From: Brevundimonas mediterranea
GTDB taxonomy: Bacteria > Pseudomonadota > Alphaproteobacteria > Caulobacterales > Caulobacteraceae
Direction of reading: 5' to 3'
NCBI RefSeq assembly: GCF_011064825.1
Contig: NZ_CP048751.1
Location: forward strand, 2,604,001 to 2,668,000
Length of the DNA: 64,000 nucleotides
Shown here: piece after piece, positions 52,299-60,871 of the stretch
How positions within the stretch are numbered: the stretch's first letter is position 1
How the letters are laid out: every line of letters starts with the position of its first letter
Notes under the pieces: model-generated
Seen by the model: the letters and a program-made list of their open reading frames with translations, nothing else
Told to the model about the DNA's origin: nothing
Database searches by the model: none
Translations under genes and position numbers: made by a program

Positions 52299-52706
52299 TC
52301 AGACGACGGCGAAGGCGATCAGGCCGACGGCGGCGGTCAGCAGCGCGACCCAGGTCAGCAACATGCCGATGACACGGCCCAGCGACGGCCCTGTCTGGAA
52401 CAGCAGGCCCAGGGCATGGACCACGCGCCCGACCAGCAGGGTCGCGCCGACGGCATGCACCATCCACGCCGGAGCGCCGACGGCGGCCAGCAACAGCATG
52501 GCGATCATGCCCGGCGCCGCATATTCGGCGCAGTTGCCGAAGGCGCGGGTCGCGGCCGCCAGATCGGGGTTCCCGCCGTCGCCGAACGAGACCATGTGCT
52601 TGCGCCGCCCGCTGACCACTATCCCCGACAGGACCAGCATCAGCAGGATCAGCAGGCCGCTCCACAGGGCGGCGGCCTGGACGGCGTGCATCAGGGGTGT
52701 GGTCAT
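52299..52706 (-). CDS. MAPEG-family membrane protein
   Basis: 135 residues, four hydrophobic segments. GNPDLAAATRAFGNCAEYAAPGMIAM is the MAPEG signature (microsomal glutathione S-transferase-like), with the RAFGNCAEY stretch. Membrane proteins of this family in bacteria are often of unknown substrate. Follows the peptidase gene by 3 nt. Confidence 0.87.
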   Translation of the reverse strand: MTTPLMHAVQAAALWSGLLILLMLVLSGIVVSGRRKHMVSFGDGGNPDLAAATRAFGNCAEYAAPGMIAMLLLAAVGAPAWMVHAVGATLLVGRVVHALGLLFQTGPSLGRVIGMLLTWVALLTAAVGLIAFAVV

Positions 52707-52709
52707 CGA

Positions 52710-54542
52710 TCAGTCCTCGCGGCCGACGGGATAGAGCAGATAGCGGTCGTCGTAGAAGGGCGTCCGCTCATAGAACCAGGCCAGCCGCGCCTGCGGATCG
52801 GCGGCGAACGCGGGCTCGGCGGCCAGCTTGGCCTCGAACTCGGCCTTCAGCGCCGGGTCGGCGGCCAGCATCTTCTCCGCCAGGGGCGCGATGGCGTAGG
52901 CCTCGATATATTCGACCCGGCTCATGACCTCGGGGAACATGCCCCAGGCGAAGAAGCTCTCGCTGGACTGCGGCTCAAGCAGCAGCACCACGATGTCGCC
53001 CAGCGGCTGGTCGGTCGGCACGCGCACCGAACCGGTCGGGAAGGTCCAGTCGCGCCGCTCGACCTCGACCGTCTTCACCGAGGCCTGGACGTGGCCCTCG
53101 TTGGCCCGCGTCGCCAGCTTGGGCTCGACCAGGCGCAACATCGACAGGTTGACCGTGCGCGGCGCCTCGACCGTTTCCATCTCGACGCCGTGGATCTTCA
53201 GCCGCTCGATGATGTCGGTGCGATAGCTGGGAATCCAATAGGCCGTCGGGCGCTTCAGGGTCAGCGTCGGCTTGGACCCATAGAAGGGCATCGACCACAA
53301 CTCGGGATCGGGCCGGCCCAGCCAGCGCACCTCGTCGCGACCCGAGGCCGGGCTGTGGTACATCTCGTAAAGAACGCCCTTGAACGGCCGCGTGGAGGAG
53401 GGGGCCTCTTCCGCCTCGAAGTTCGCCAGGATTTCGGCGGGACGCAGGGCCCGGTCCTGATCCGTCGCCGCCTTCAGCGCAGCGCCCTGATCCGCCAGCA
53501 GCCGCATCGCCTCCTCGATGAAGACATAGGTCCCCAGCACCCGCTGCTCGTGCGGCTTCAGGCTGTGGTTCTCGATCAATATGGTCGGCACATGGGCCGC
53601 CGAACCCCAACCGTTGGAGAACCGTTCGCCCAGGCCGCCGTCCGACAGCCCCTTCTTCGGCTCGTCGTCGTCGATGCCGAACACCAGCTCGCCGGGGATA
53701 TGACCCTCGCGCTCCAGCGCTCCGTTCATCGCCGGCTTGAACACCGTGTCCAGCCAGGCCGAGCCGTTCGGCGACCGGCTGAACGACCCGTCCTCGCCGT
53801 TGAAGCCGTAGGTGACGTCGTACTGGTAATCCAGGCCGTCGGTGACGTGGACGTCGACATACAGGTCCGGCCGGTATTTCAGGATCAGGCCCCGAACGCT
53901 GCGCATCTCGGGCTGGTCCAGCTTCAGATAGTCGCGGTTCAGGTTCTGGTTCGTCGCCGTATTGCGCCAGCCCTGAATGCGCGGCCCGCGCTGGTTCGGG
54001 CGGGAATAGGTGCTGGCCCGCTCATGGCCATCCACGCTCAGGATCGGGATCAGGATCAGATTGACCCGGTCCAGCAGGGCGTCCTTGCCGTAGAAGGCGA
54101 TGTCGCGCAGCACCATCATGCCCGCGTCCTTGCCGTCGATCTCGCCGGGGTGGATGCCCGCCTGGATCATCAGCACCGGCTTGGCCGGATCGAAGGTCGC
54201 GCCATCCTTGGACGCGATCACTGCATAGATCGGCCGCCCCTCGGGCGAGACGCCGAACTGTTCGATGCGGATCAGGTCGCTCGCCTGATCCAGCCGGTCG
54301 AACCAGGCGCGGGTGTCGGCGTAGTTGGGCGAAAAATCATGCGCCGGATCGGCCTCGAACGCCGTGACCCACGCATCGCTCGCGGGACGCAGCAGGGCCT
54401 TTGACGCCCCGTCCCAGGCGGGCGCCGGCGGCAGGAAGGCTTGGTCCCACGGCGCGGTGTTGGAAAGCGTCTGGGACATGGCGGGGCTCACGCTACAGGC
54501 TAGGGCGGCAAGAAGGGCCGAAAACAGGGAAGTGGATCGCAT
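52710..54542 (-). CDS. M14-family zinc carboxypeptidase, exported
   Basis: 610 residues from the ATG at 54542; the longer frame begins in the next gene. A signal peptide ends at SPAMSQ. QAGIHPGEIDGKDAG has the zinc His and Glu (HxxE), LYVDVHVTDG the third zinc His and TILIENHSLKPHEQ the catalytic Glu. The ~260 C-terminal residues are an extra domain seen in long bacterial M14 proteins. Probably degrades peptides in the periplasm. Followed directly by the MAPEG gene. Confidence 0.92.
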   Translation of the reverse strand: MRSTSLFSALLAALACSVSPAMSQTLSNTAPWDQAFLPPAPAWDGASKALLRPASDAWVTAFEADPAHDFSPNYADTRAWFDRLDQASDLIRIEQFGVSPEGRPIYAVIASKDGATFDPAKPVLMIQAGIHPGEIDGKDAGMMVLRDIAFYGKDALLDRVNLILIPILSVDGHERASTYSRPNQRGPRIQGWRNTATNQNLNRDYLKLDQPEMRSVRGLILKYRPDLYVDVHVTDGLDYQYDVTYGFNGEDGSFSRSPNGSAWLDTVFKPAMNGALEREGHIPGELVFGIDDDEPKKGLSDGGLGERFSNGWGSAAHVPTILIENHSLKPHEQRVLGTYVFIEEAMRLLADQGAALKAATDQDRALRPAEILANFEAEEAPSSTRPFKGVLYEMYHSPASGRDEVRWLGRPDPELWSMPFYGSKPTLTLKRPTAYWIPSYRTDIIERLKIHGVEMETVEAPRTVNLSMLRLVEPKLATRANEGHVQASVKTVEVERRDWTFPTGSVRVPTDQPLGDIVVLLLEPQSSESFFAWGMFPEVMSRVEYIEAYAIAPLAEKMLAADPALKAEFEAKLAAEPAFAADPQARLAWFYERTPFYDDRYLLYPVGRED

Positions 54543-54580
54543 GGCCTTTCGTGAGCCGATTGCCTCGGCCTGACAAGGCG

Positions 54581-55213
54581 TCAACCGCCGCCGCCCAGCG
54601 CGGGCGCCCACCCGCCGGCCTTGACCAGCAGGGCGGCTGAGTTGGCCATGCCCCACAGGCTGTAGAGCAGCACCACGATCAGGGCGCCCACGGCGACCCT
54701 GCGCCACGGCGCGAACGCCGCCGTTGCCGTCCCGGTCACGAAGATCGTCACCCCGACCCACAGCCTTGCCGACCCGGCCAAGCGGCCGAACTCCGCATTC
54801 ATCTGCGCCAGGATGATCACCACCACCGCCACGATCAGATTGGCCGCCAGGACACAGCCGAACACCAGCCGCCGGTGGGCCCAGAAATGGTCGTCCAGGT
54901 CGATCCGCTCGTCGCCGCCCTCGGCCGAAACGCGCGGAAAGGTCACGCTGGCCGCCACATAGAAGGTCGCCGCAATGCTCAGCGAGACCAGTAGGACGAA
55001 GGTGTTGAACGGCGCGCCTCGGAAGATCACTCAGGCCTGGTTCCAGAAGGTGGCGATGTCGATAGCCACGAACAGGGCCAGCAGCGGCGTCAGCCAGCCG
55101 AACCGGATTCGCCGTTTCTCATGCAGGACTCGCGCAAATCCGCCGACCAGTTCAGCGACCGACAGGCCCAGCAGCAGGCCGTAAAAGCTGAAGAAGAATT
55201 CGAACGCGCTCAC
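54581..55213 (-). pseudogene. Membrane protein gene interrupted by one in-frame TGA
   Basis: Residues 1-60 (55213-55034, starting MSAFEFFFSFYGLLLGLSVA and ending IATFWNQA) end in TGA at 55033-55031; the same frame continues from the next codon to 54581 for 149 residues more. The two parts together make a ~210-residue protein with about six transmembrane segments (WVTPFxx-like spacing continuous across the stop), so a single TGG-to-TGA change at a Trp position is the simple explanation. The downstream part could still be made from the GTG right after the stop (TGAGTG). No function known. A sequencing error would look the same. Confidence 0.7.
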
Positions 55214-55299
55214 ATGGCCCCCGGCTGAGTCGTGCTAACCTATTGCCAGCTCAGCAGCCTGTCGCTCCCAAATTCACCGCGCCATGCCGAGCGCGAATC

Positions 55300-55767
55300 T
55301 TAAGCTGCTCGCCGAAAATCCATGACCCAGTTCAGCTCCCAAGCCCGTCCGTCGTCGTACGAGAAATGTTGGGCCCAGCGCGGCGTCTCCGTGTTCACAC
55401 GCGACCACTCGAAGCGTGCAAGGATCGGCCGCTCGCCGTCTATGTCGGGTCCTTCGAGGCGGCAGCCCTCGTCGTGAAACCGGCCAACGACCGGCGGCGT
55501 CAACCGGCCATCGCGGTCGCTTATCCAGTAGATCGACCACTCGTCGGTCGCCAGATTTAGCGTTCGCAGAGAAACGCCACGCCAACCGCGTTCGGGACAG
55601 TCGTGCTGTTCGATATTGGCGATTCCACCCATGCGGGGCTCTGTGAACGCCGTCCCGTGCGCGATGTCCCAATCATCTGAGCCGACGCCCCGGCTTACCA
55701 GTCTGCGGTGTTTAACCTCCCAGTGGCCAAACAGGAAGTCGAAGTCATGGATGTGTGAACGTATCAT
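55300..55767 (-). CDS. DUF1579-like uncharacterised protein
   Basis: 155 residues. HDFDFLFGHWEVKHRRLVSR is typical of a family of small lipocalin-like or DUF1579-type proteins; ATDEWSIYWISDRDGRLTPPVVGRF is a second familiar stretch. No signal peptide. GC content looks somewhat lower than the neighbours. Function not known. Confidence 0.65.
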   Translation of the reverse strand: MIRSHIHDFDFLFGHWEVKHRRLVSRGVGSDDWDIAHGTAFTEPRMGGIANIEQHDCPERGWRGVSLRTLNLATDEWSIYWISDRDGRLTPPVVGRFHDEGCRLEGPDIDGERPILARFEWSRVNTETPRWAQHFSYDDGRAWELNWVMDFRRAA

Positions 55768-55813
55768 GGCGGCAGCTCCAGCTATGCCGCATCCCTAAAG
55801 CGCCCAATTGCCA

Positions 55814-55828
55814 AATGCTGTCAGCATT
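55814..55828. repeat. Short palindrome after ubiD
   Basis: AATGCT-GTC-AGCATT, 6-nt arms and a 3-nt loop, 11 nt past the ubiD stop codon. Too short to be a confident terminator, and there is no U-tract. Confidence 0.3.
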
Positions 55829-55838
55829 CGCAGGCCGT

Positions 55839-57368
55839 CTACTTCCAGATCGGCGTCCCGTCGCCCGGCAGACCCAGCCGGCCCCACAGGTCGTTGACCC
55901 GCTCGACTACTGCCTCGTCCATGCGGATTTCCTCGCCCCATTCGCGCTTGGTCTCGGGCGGCCATTTGTCGGTGGCGTCCAGGCCGATCTTGGAGCCCAG
56001 GCCGCTCTCGGGGCTGGCGAAGTCCAGATAGTCGATGGGCGTCGACTCGATCACGGTGATGTCGCGGGCCGGATCCATCTTGGTCGATATGGCCCACATG
56101 ACGTCCTTCCAGTCGCGGGCGTCGATGTCGTGATCCACGACGATGACCCATTTGGTGTACATGAACTGGCGCAGATAGCTCCAGACGCCCAGCATCACCC
56201 GCTTGGCGTGGCCCGGATAGGCCTTCTTCATCGACACCACGGCGATCCGATAGCTGCACCCCTCGGGCGGCAGCCAGAAGTCGACGATCTCCGGGAACTG
56301 CTGGCGCAGCAGGGGAATGAAGACCTCGTTCAGCGCCTCGCCCAGCACGCTGGGCTCGTCCGGCGGTCGGCCGGTGAAGGTCGTCAGATAGATCGGGTCG
56401 CGCCGCATGGTGATCGCGCTGACCTGGAAGACCGGGAACTTCTCGACCGAGTTGTAATAGCCGGTGTGGTCGCCGTACGGACCCTCGTCCTCGAATTCGT
56501 TCAGCAGGACATGCCCTTCCAGCACGATCTCGGCCTGGGCCGGAACCATCAACGGCACGGTCTTGCACGGGACCAGCTCGGCCTTGGCCCCCCGCATCAG
56601 GCCGGCGAACTGATATTCCGACAGGGTGTCCGGCACCGGCGTCACCGCCGCCAGGATGGTCCCCGGATCGGCGCCCAGGACCACGGCGCAAGGCAGGGGC
56701 TCCTTGGGCCGAGCCTTCTTGTGCCGCGCATAGTGTTGCGCCCCGCCGCGATGCGCCAGCCAGCGCATGATCGCCCGGTCCTTACCCAGAACCTGCATCC
56801 GATAGATGCCCAGGTTGAAGTCGTCCTCGCGGTCCTCGCTCGGCCCCTTGGTGACGACCAGCCCCCAGGTGATCAGGGGCGCCGGCTCGCCGGGCCAGCA
56901 CGACTGAACGGGCAGGGCGGTCAGGTCGATCTGGTCGCCTTTCAGCACCACCTCCTGCACCGGCGCCTTCTTCACCGTCTTGGGCCGCATCGACATGACG
57001 GTCTGCGCCAGGGGCAGCATTTCCATCGCGTCGCCCAGGCCGCGCGGCGGGGTCGGATTGCGCAGGAAGGCCAGCAACTCCCCGACCTCGCGCAGCTCGC
57101 CCGCTGTCGTGCGGTTCTTGCCTTCCAGCGTCACCCCCATGGCGACCCTTTTCACCGTGCCGAACAGATTGGCCAGGCAGGGGATGGGGCTGATCGTCCC
57201 GTCCGGCATGACCGGCTTCTCGAACAGCACCGCCGGCCCGCCGTTTCGCAGCAGCCGGGTCTGGATCTCGGTCATCTCCAGCACGGTCGAGACCGGCTCG
57301 GAAACCCGCACCAGCTCGCCCTGGGCTTCCAGCTGGTCGATGAAGTCACGCAGGGATTTGTAGGCCAT
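55839..57368 (-). CDS. ubiD: UbiD-family decarboxylase
   Basis: 509 residues, usual for the family. Decarboxylates 3-octaprenyl-4-hydroxybenzoate in ubiquinone synthesis using prenylated FMN made by Ubi[38 protein letters not shown] (acidic catalytic residue) and [22 protein letters not shown] are conserved. [19 protein letters not shown] is the usual N-terminus. No ubiX in the window. The upstream Pr6Pr gene ends 8 nt before it. Confidence 0.96.
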   Translation of the reverse strand: MAYKSLRDFIDQLEAQGELVRVSEPVSTVLEMTEIQTRLLRNGGPAVLFEKPVMPDGTISPIPCLANLFGTVKRVAMGVTLEGKNRTTAGELREVGELLAFLRNPTPPRGLGDAMEMLPLAQTVMSMRPKTVKKAPVQEVVLKGDQIDLTALPVQSCWPGEPAPLITWGLVVTKGPSEDREDDFNLGIYRMQVLGKDRAIMRWLAHRGGAQHYARHKKARPKEPLPCAVVLGADPGTILAAVTPVPDTLSEYQFAGLMRGAKAELVPCKTVPLMVPAQAEIVLEGHVLLNEFEDEGPYGDHTGYYNSVEKFPVFQVSAITMRRDPIYLTTFTGRPPDEPSVLGEALNEVFIPLLRQQFPEIVDFWLPPEGCSYRIAVVSMKKAYPGHAKRVMLGVWSYLRQFMYTKWVIVVDHDIDARDWKDVMWAISTKMDPARDITVIESTPIDYLDFASPESGLGSKIGLDATDKWPPETKREWGEEIRMDEAVVERVNDLWGRLGLPGDGTPIWK

Positions 57369-57376
57369 GCCTCCGC

Positions 57377-58039
57377 CTAAAGCGCCGGGGCCGAACTGTC
57401 ACGCCTCGTTCGACTGAAGGCCCGATCCAGCCCGACCAGCGCCAGCCCGACCAGCAGGAAACAGACCAGCAGGCCGGCGAACACCGCCAGGACCCGGCCC
57501 AGGCCCAACTCGTCCACATTGACGAACCCATAGGGCCACCAGTGGGTCATAAGTCCGTGAACCAGCGTCCAGACGCCGAAGATCAGCGGGAACCCGAGGG
57601 CCTTCACCGGATCGATCCATCGCAGTCGGCCTCTCGGCGTGAACCACAGCCAGTCCAGCAGGAAGGCGGCGGGCATGACGTAGTGCAGCACCAGATTGAC
57701 GCCCAGGGTCAGCCCCTCGGGGCTCCAGTAGGGGGCGATCATGAAATGATACACCACCCCGACGATCAGGATGTAGGTCGTCACGGCGGCGCGGAAGGCC
57801 GGCGACGCCGTCCAGCGCGCCAGGGGTCTTGTGGGCTTCAGCAACGGCCCGGTCAGCGCCAGGGCGACCAGGATGTTGGTCAGTATGGTGAAGAAGCTGA
57901 AGTACTGGACGGTGCGCGTCACCACCGCCCAGCCGTCCGCCGGCCCCGCCATCAGCAGGTACTGCAGGACCAGCGCCGCCCAGCCGGTCACGGCGAAGGC
58001 GGCGCGCCAAAGACGCGGGCGATCCCGGTCACGCAACAT
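57377..58039 (-). CDS. Pr6Pr family membrane protein
   Basis: 220 residues with six transmembrane segments. [40 protein letters not shown] and [24 protein letters not shown] are the signatures of the FAR-17a/AIG1-like Pr6Pr family, function unknown. Lies 8 nt before ubiD, so the two may be co-transcribed. Confidence 0.9.
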   Translation of the reverse strand: MLRDRDRPRLWRAAFAVTGWAALVLQYLLMAGPADGWAVVTRTVQYFSFFTILTNILVALALTGPLLKPTRPLARWTASPAFRAAVTTYILIVGVVYHFMIAPYWSPEGLTLGVNLVLHYVMPAAFLLDWLWFTPRGRLRWIDPVKALGFPLIFGVWTLVHGLMTHWWPYGFVNVDELGLGRVLAVFAGLLVCFLLVGLALVGLDRAFSRTRRDSSAPAL

Positions 58040-58054
58040 GCGCGCCTCCCCTGA

Positions 58055-58897
58055 TCAAGCGGCGGCCTTGTCCCACTGGTAAGCCGGATCCAGCCAGTCG
58101 CCCAGCCGCTCGCCGCGATCCAGGGCGTCCATCCGCTGCATCTCCTCGCCCGAGAGTTCGAAGTCGAAGATGTCGAAATTCTCACGCGCCCGGCTTTCCT
58201 TGGTCGTGCGCGGAATGGCGATGATCCGGTTCTGGATCAGCCAGCGCAGGGTGACCTGGCCGTTGGTCTTGCCGTGAGCCTCGGCGATTTCGGAGATCGT
58301 CCTGTCGTCGGCGATCTTGCCCTGGGCCAGGGGCGACCAGGCGGTGATCGACGACCCCAGCTCGGCCGCCGTCGCCACCAGTTGGTCGATCCCCAGATAG
58401 GGATGGTGTTCGACCTGGTTGGTGATCAGCCGCGCCTTGGACAGGCTCTGCGCCTGCCGGAACTCCTTGGACGGGAAGTTCGACAGGCCGATCGACTTGG
58501 TCAGACCCTGGTCCTTCGCTTCGTTCAGCGCGCCCAGAGTCTCTTCGAACGTCGGCGTCGGCTTGGGCCAGTGCAGCAGCAGCAAATCCGGCGTCGTGCC
58601 CAGGCTTTCGGCGGATTTCTTCGCCTGTTTCAGCAGGGCGTCATGGGTGAAATGCTCGACCCAGATCTTGGTGGTCAGGAAGATGTCCTCGCGGGCCACG
58701 CCCGAATCGACGATGCCTTCGCCGACCGCCTTCTCGTTCTTGTAGATCCAGGCCGTGTCGATGTGGCGATAACCGATCCGCAGGGCCTCCGCGACCATCC
58801 GGCGCGCGTCCGCCGGCTCCAGCTGCCAGGTGCCGAAGCCGAGCAGGGGGATCTCGACGCCATCGACGGTGATTGTGGGCTGATCGCCGTAAGCCAT
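58055..58897 (-). CDS. Aldo/keto reductase
   Basis: 280 residues from the ATG at 58897 (MAYGDQPTITVDGVEIPLLG) with AAGGA upstream. The catalytic tetrad is in DTAWIYKNEKAVG (Asp, Tyr), TTKIWV (Lys) and LLLHWPKP (His). The GFGTWQLEP start is typical of 2,5-diketo-gluconate reductase-like AKRs. Reduces aldehydes or ketones with NADPH; natural substrate not known. Confidence 0.92.
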   Translation of the reverse strand: MAYGDQPTITVDGVEIPLLGFGTWQLEPADARRMVAEALRIGYRHIDTAWIYKNEKAVGEGIVDSGVAREDIFLTTKIWVEHFTHDALLKQAKKSAESLGTTPDLLLLHWPKPTPTFEETLGALNEAKDQGLTKSIGLSNFPSKEFRQAQSLSKARLITNQVEHHPYLGIDQLVATAAELGSSITAWSPLAQGKIADDRTISEIAEAHGKTNGQVTLRWLIQNRIIAIPRTTKESRARENFDIFDFELSGEEMQRMDALDRGERLGDWLDPAYQWDKAAA

Positions 58898-58929
58898 GGG
58901 GAAATCCTTCGTTTTCGGGAGCAGCACAG

Positions 58930-59853
58930 TTAGGCGCCGGCTCCGGTCTTCGTAACCCCTGCGTCGAACCAATCCAGGATTTCCTGCCACAGCGGCTCCA
59001 GCCCCTTGCGGAAGGCGCCCTCGTGGCCGACCCGTCGCACCCCATAGTCGGGGCCGTCACGCACCACGACCTCGGACGGGGCGTTGGGATAGGCTTTCAG
59101 CAGGGCCGCCCCTGTGCCCGGCGTGGCGATGGGGTCGTCCGGAAAGATCCAGGATCGGATCGGCGCCCGGACCGCATCGAACCCCTGGGGCTCCAGCGCG
59201 CCGGACTTCAGCTCGTCCAGGAAATAGGACGGCTTCAGGCACCACCGTTTCCAGGTCTCGAACACCCCGCGCGGCAGGTCGGTCCCCCGCCACAGTCTGC
59301 CGGCGCGGACATAGCCGTGGCGTCGCAGATGGTGCGGCCCGAAACCGAACCAGAAGAACAGCTCGATCGGATTATAGGTCCGGTGGTGTCCGCCCCACCA
59401 TCCGGTCCCGACCGAGACGAAGGCGTGCCGCCCGATCTCGGCCTGGTTCGGCATGAAGCCGACGAAATGGCCCCCGACGCTGTGCCCGACGTGGAAGATC
59501 GGCAGACCCGGCGCCGCCTTCTTCAACGCCTTCAGCGCGGCCGGCATGTCCAGCCGACCCCAGTCGGGATAGTCCATCTCCATCGCCGCCAGATCCTCGG
59601 GCCGCGACCCGCCGATTCCGCGATAGTCATAGGTCAGGACCACGCAGCCCCGCTCGGCCATCCAGCGCGCGAACCGCGCATAGAAGCCGCGCGGAAACCC
59701 CGTGCCCGCCGAGACCAGCACCGCCATCCTCGGCGCGTCGCCGCGGAACAGCGTCGCCTCCAGCGGCCAGCCGTCCAAGGCCTTGATGACCCGATCCTCA
59801 ACCGCCCGCCCCATGTGGTTTCTGTCCGTTGTTATTTTCAACGGACCCTGCAT
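58930..59853 (-). CDS. Alpha/beta hydrolase (serine aminopeptidase S33 type)
   Basis: 307 residues, no signal peptide. VGHSVGGHFVGF near residue 143 is the nucleophile elbow; VLVSAGTGFPRGFYARFARW the oxyanion-hole region; the C-terminal VRRVGHEGAFRK the catalytic His and FPDDPIATPG the likely Asp. Family enzymes hydrolyse esters or lipids. Met14 (MGRAVEDRVIKALDG) is an alternative start. Divergent neighbours give no clue. Confidence 0.82.
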   Translation of the reverse strand: MQGPLKITTDRNHMGRAVEDRVIKALDGWPLEATLFRGDAPRMAVLVSAGTGFPRGFYARFARWMAERGCVVLTYDYRGIGGSRPEDLAAMEMDYPDWGRLDMPAALKALKKAAPGLPIFHVGHSVGGHFVGFMPNQAEIGRHAFVSVGTGWWGGHHRTYNPIELFFWFGFGPHHLRRHGYVRAGRLWRGTDLPRGVFETWKRWCLKPSYFLDELKSGALEPQGFDAVRAPIRSWIFPDDPIATPGTGAALLKAYPNAPSEVVVRDGPDYGVRRVGHEGAFRKGLEPLWQEILDWFDAGVTKTGAGA

Positions 59854-59871
59854 GGTTTCCCCGACGTCAGG

Positions 59872-60213
59872 TCAAGCGGCGTCGTAGACCTTCACCAGGC
59901 GCTTCGGCGCCACCTTGCGCCACCGCCTTTCCAGCGCCGCCTTCAGCCAGACGGGATCGACCGCAGCGATCCGCGCCAGCACGATCGGGTGGTCGCGGTA
60001 GTGGTCGGTGAAGTGAAAGGTCGCGGGGTCCATCTCGATCAGCAGTTCGCGCTCATCCAGGTTATCCAGATGCACCACGATACTGTCGTCCAGCTTCGGA
60101 CGCAGCCAGGTGAAGAACTTCCCCGCCACCTTGAACGATGGCTCGCCATAGGAGACGCCGTCCTCGACGCCGGGAAACGACAGCAGCAGGGCGCGCACCT
60201 CGTCACGGGTCAT
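59872..60213 (-). CDS. MmcQ/YjbR family protein
   Basis: 113 residues, the family's usual size. MTRDEVRALLLSFPGVEDGVSYGEPSFKVAGKFFTWL is the typical N-terminus of the YjbR fold, thought to bind nucleic acid. Its ATG overlaps the stop of the PIN toxin (ATGA), so it is translationally coupled to a toxin-antitoxin pair. Confidence 0.9.
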   Translation of the reverse strand: MTRDEVRALLLSFPGVEDGVSYGEPSFKVAGKFFTWLRPKLDDSIVVHLDNLDERELLIEMDPATFHFTDHYRDHPIVLARIAAVDPVWLKAALERRWRKVAPKRLVKVYDAA

Positions 60214-60608
60214 GGCGCGATCAGCTCAAGCTCGGGAAAATAGGTACGATACCGCGCTCCGTCGCGCGTCAGCAGCCTGTATCCGGCGACCAGGGCGTGG
60301 GCGCCGATGAAGAAGTCAGGCAGGGGCGAAGTCCGAACACCGCCCCGCCGACGATAGGCCTGAAAAGCCTTGCCGGCCAGAAAGGCGGCTTCGAACGGCA
60401 GGCCTTCGCGATCAAACGGAGCCAGCAGTGCTTCCACCGTGTCTGCATTAAGAAACGGAATTGAGACCTCCGCATAGATGATCGGATTGATCACCAGCGC
60501 CCCTTCCGCATTCAGGATCGCTGAGGCTTGGCTCGCTGACCAGTCATGCCAAGACAGCGTCTCGTCGATCAGGTCGATCAGCACATTGCTGTCGATCAGA
60601 ACCCTCAT
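60210..60608 (-). CDS. vapC: PIN-domain toxin (VapC type)
   Basis: 132 residues. LIDSNVLIDL, the IYAEVS segment and LPDFFIGAHALVAGYRLLTRDGARYRTYFP carry the PIN acidic residues, so an RNase toxin is expected. The ATG overlaps the antitoxin stop (ATGA), and the stop overlaps the YjbR start. It differs clearly from the toxin at 31825-32256. Confidence 0.92.
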   Translation of the reverse strand: MRVLIDSNVLIDLIDETLSWHDWSASQASAILNAEGALVINPIIYAEVSIPFLNADTVEALLAPFDREGLPFEAAFLAGKAFQAYRRRGGVRTSPLPDFFIGAHALVAGYRLLTRDGARYRTYFPELELIAP

Positions 60609-60847
60609 TCGCCCCGCGTCATCGCCATGACGTCGTCCGTCGTCATGTTCAGGGCGGAACGATACCGTTGCATATGCTCAATCAGTGCGCGCCCGCGGTC
60701 TTTCGCCGCGTGCGGTCGGTCGTTGGCCGCACGAATGGTCAGGACGCCGCTGTCGATCCGGACCGACAACTCGTCGTCAGGCCCGAAACCGGCCTGTTCC
60801 ACCAGTTCCGCCGGAATAACGACCTGACCCTGAGCGCCGATCTTCAT
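60605..60847 (-). CDS. vapB: SpoVT-AbrB type antitoxin
   Basis: 80 residues. MKIGAQGQVVIPAELVEQAGFGPDDELSVRI is the swapped-hairpin AbrB/MazE DNA-binding domain; the rest, ending ALNMTTDDVMAMTRGE, would bind the PIN toxin. Starts 24 nt after the ggt stop, so transcription from ggt could enter it. The stop overlaps the toxin start. Confidence 0.92.
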   Translation of the reverse strand: MKIGAQGQVVIPAELVEQAGFGPDDELSVRIDSGVLTIRAANDRPHAAKDRGRALIEHMQRYRSALNMTTDDVMAMTRGE

Positions 60848-60871
60848 GACCCGATCATAACATCCCCGCCC

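Noticed and set aside
54581..55213. Selenocysteine or programmed readthrough at the in-frame TGA.
   Set aside because: No SECIS-like hairpin was evident after the codon and no selenoprotein family is recognised; a point mutation is simpler.
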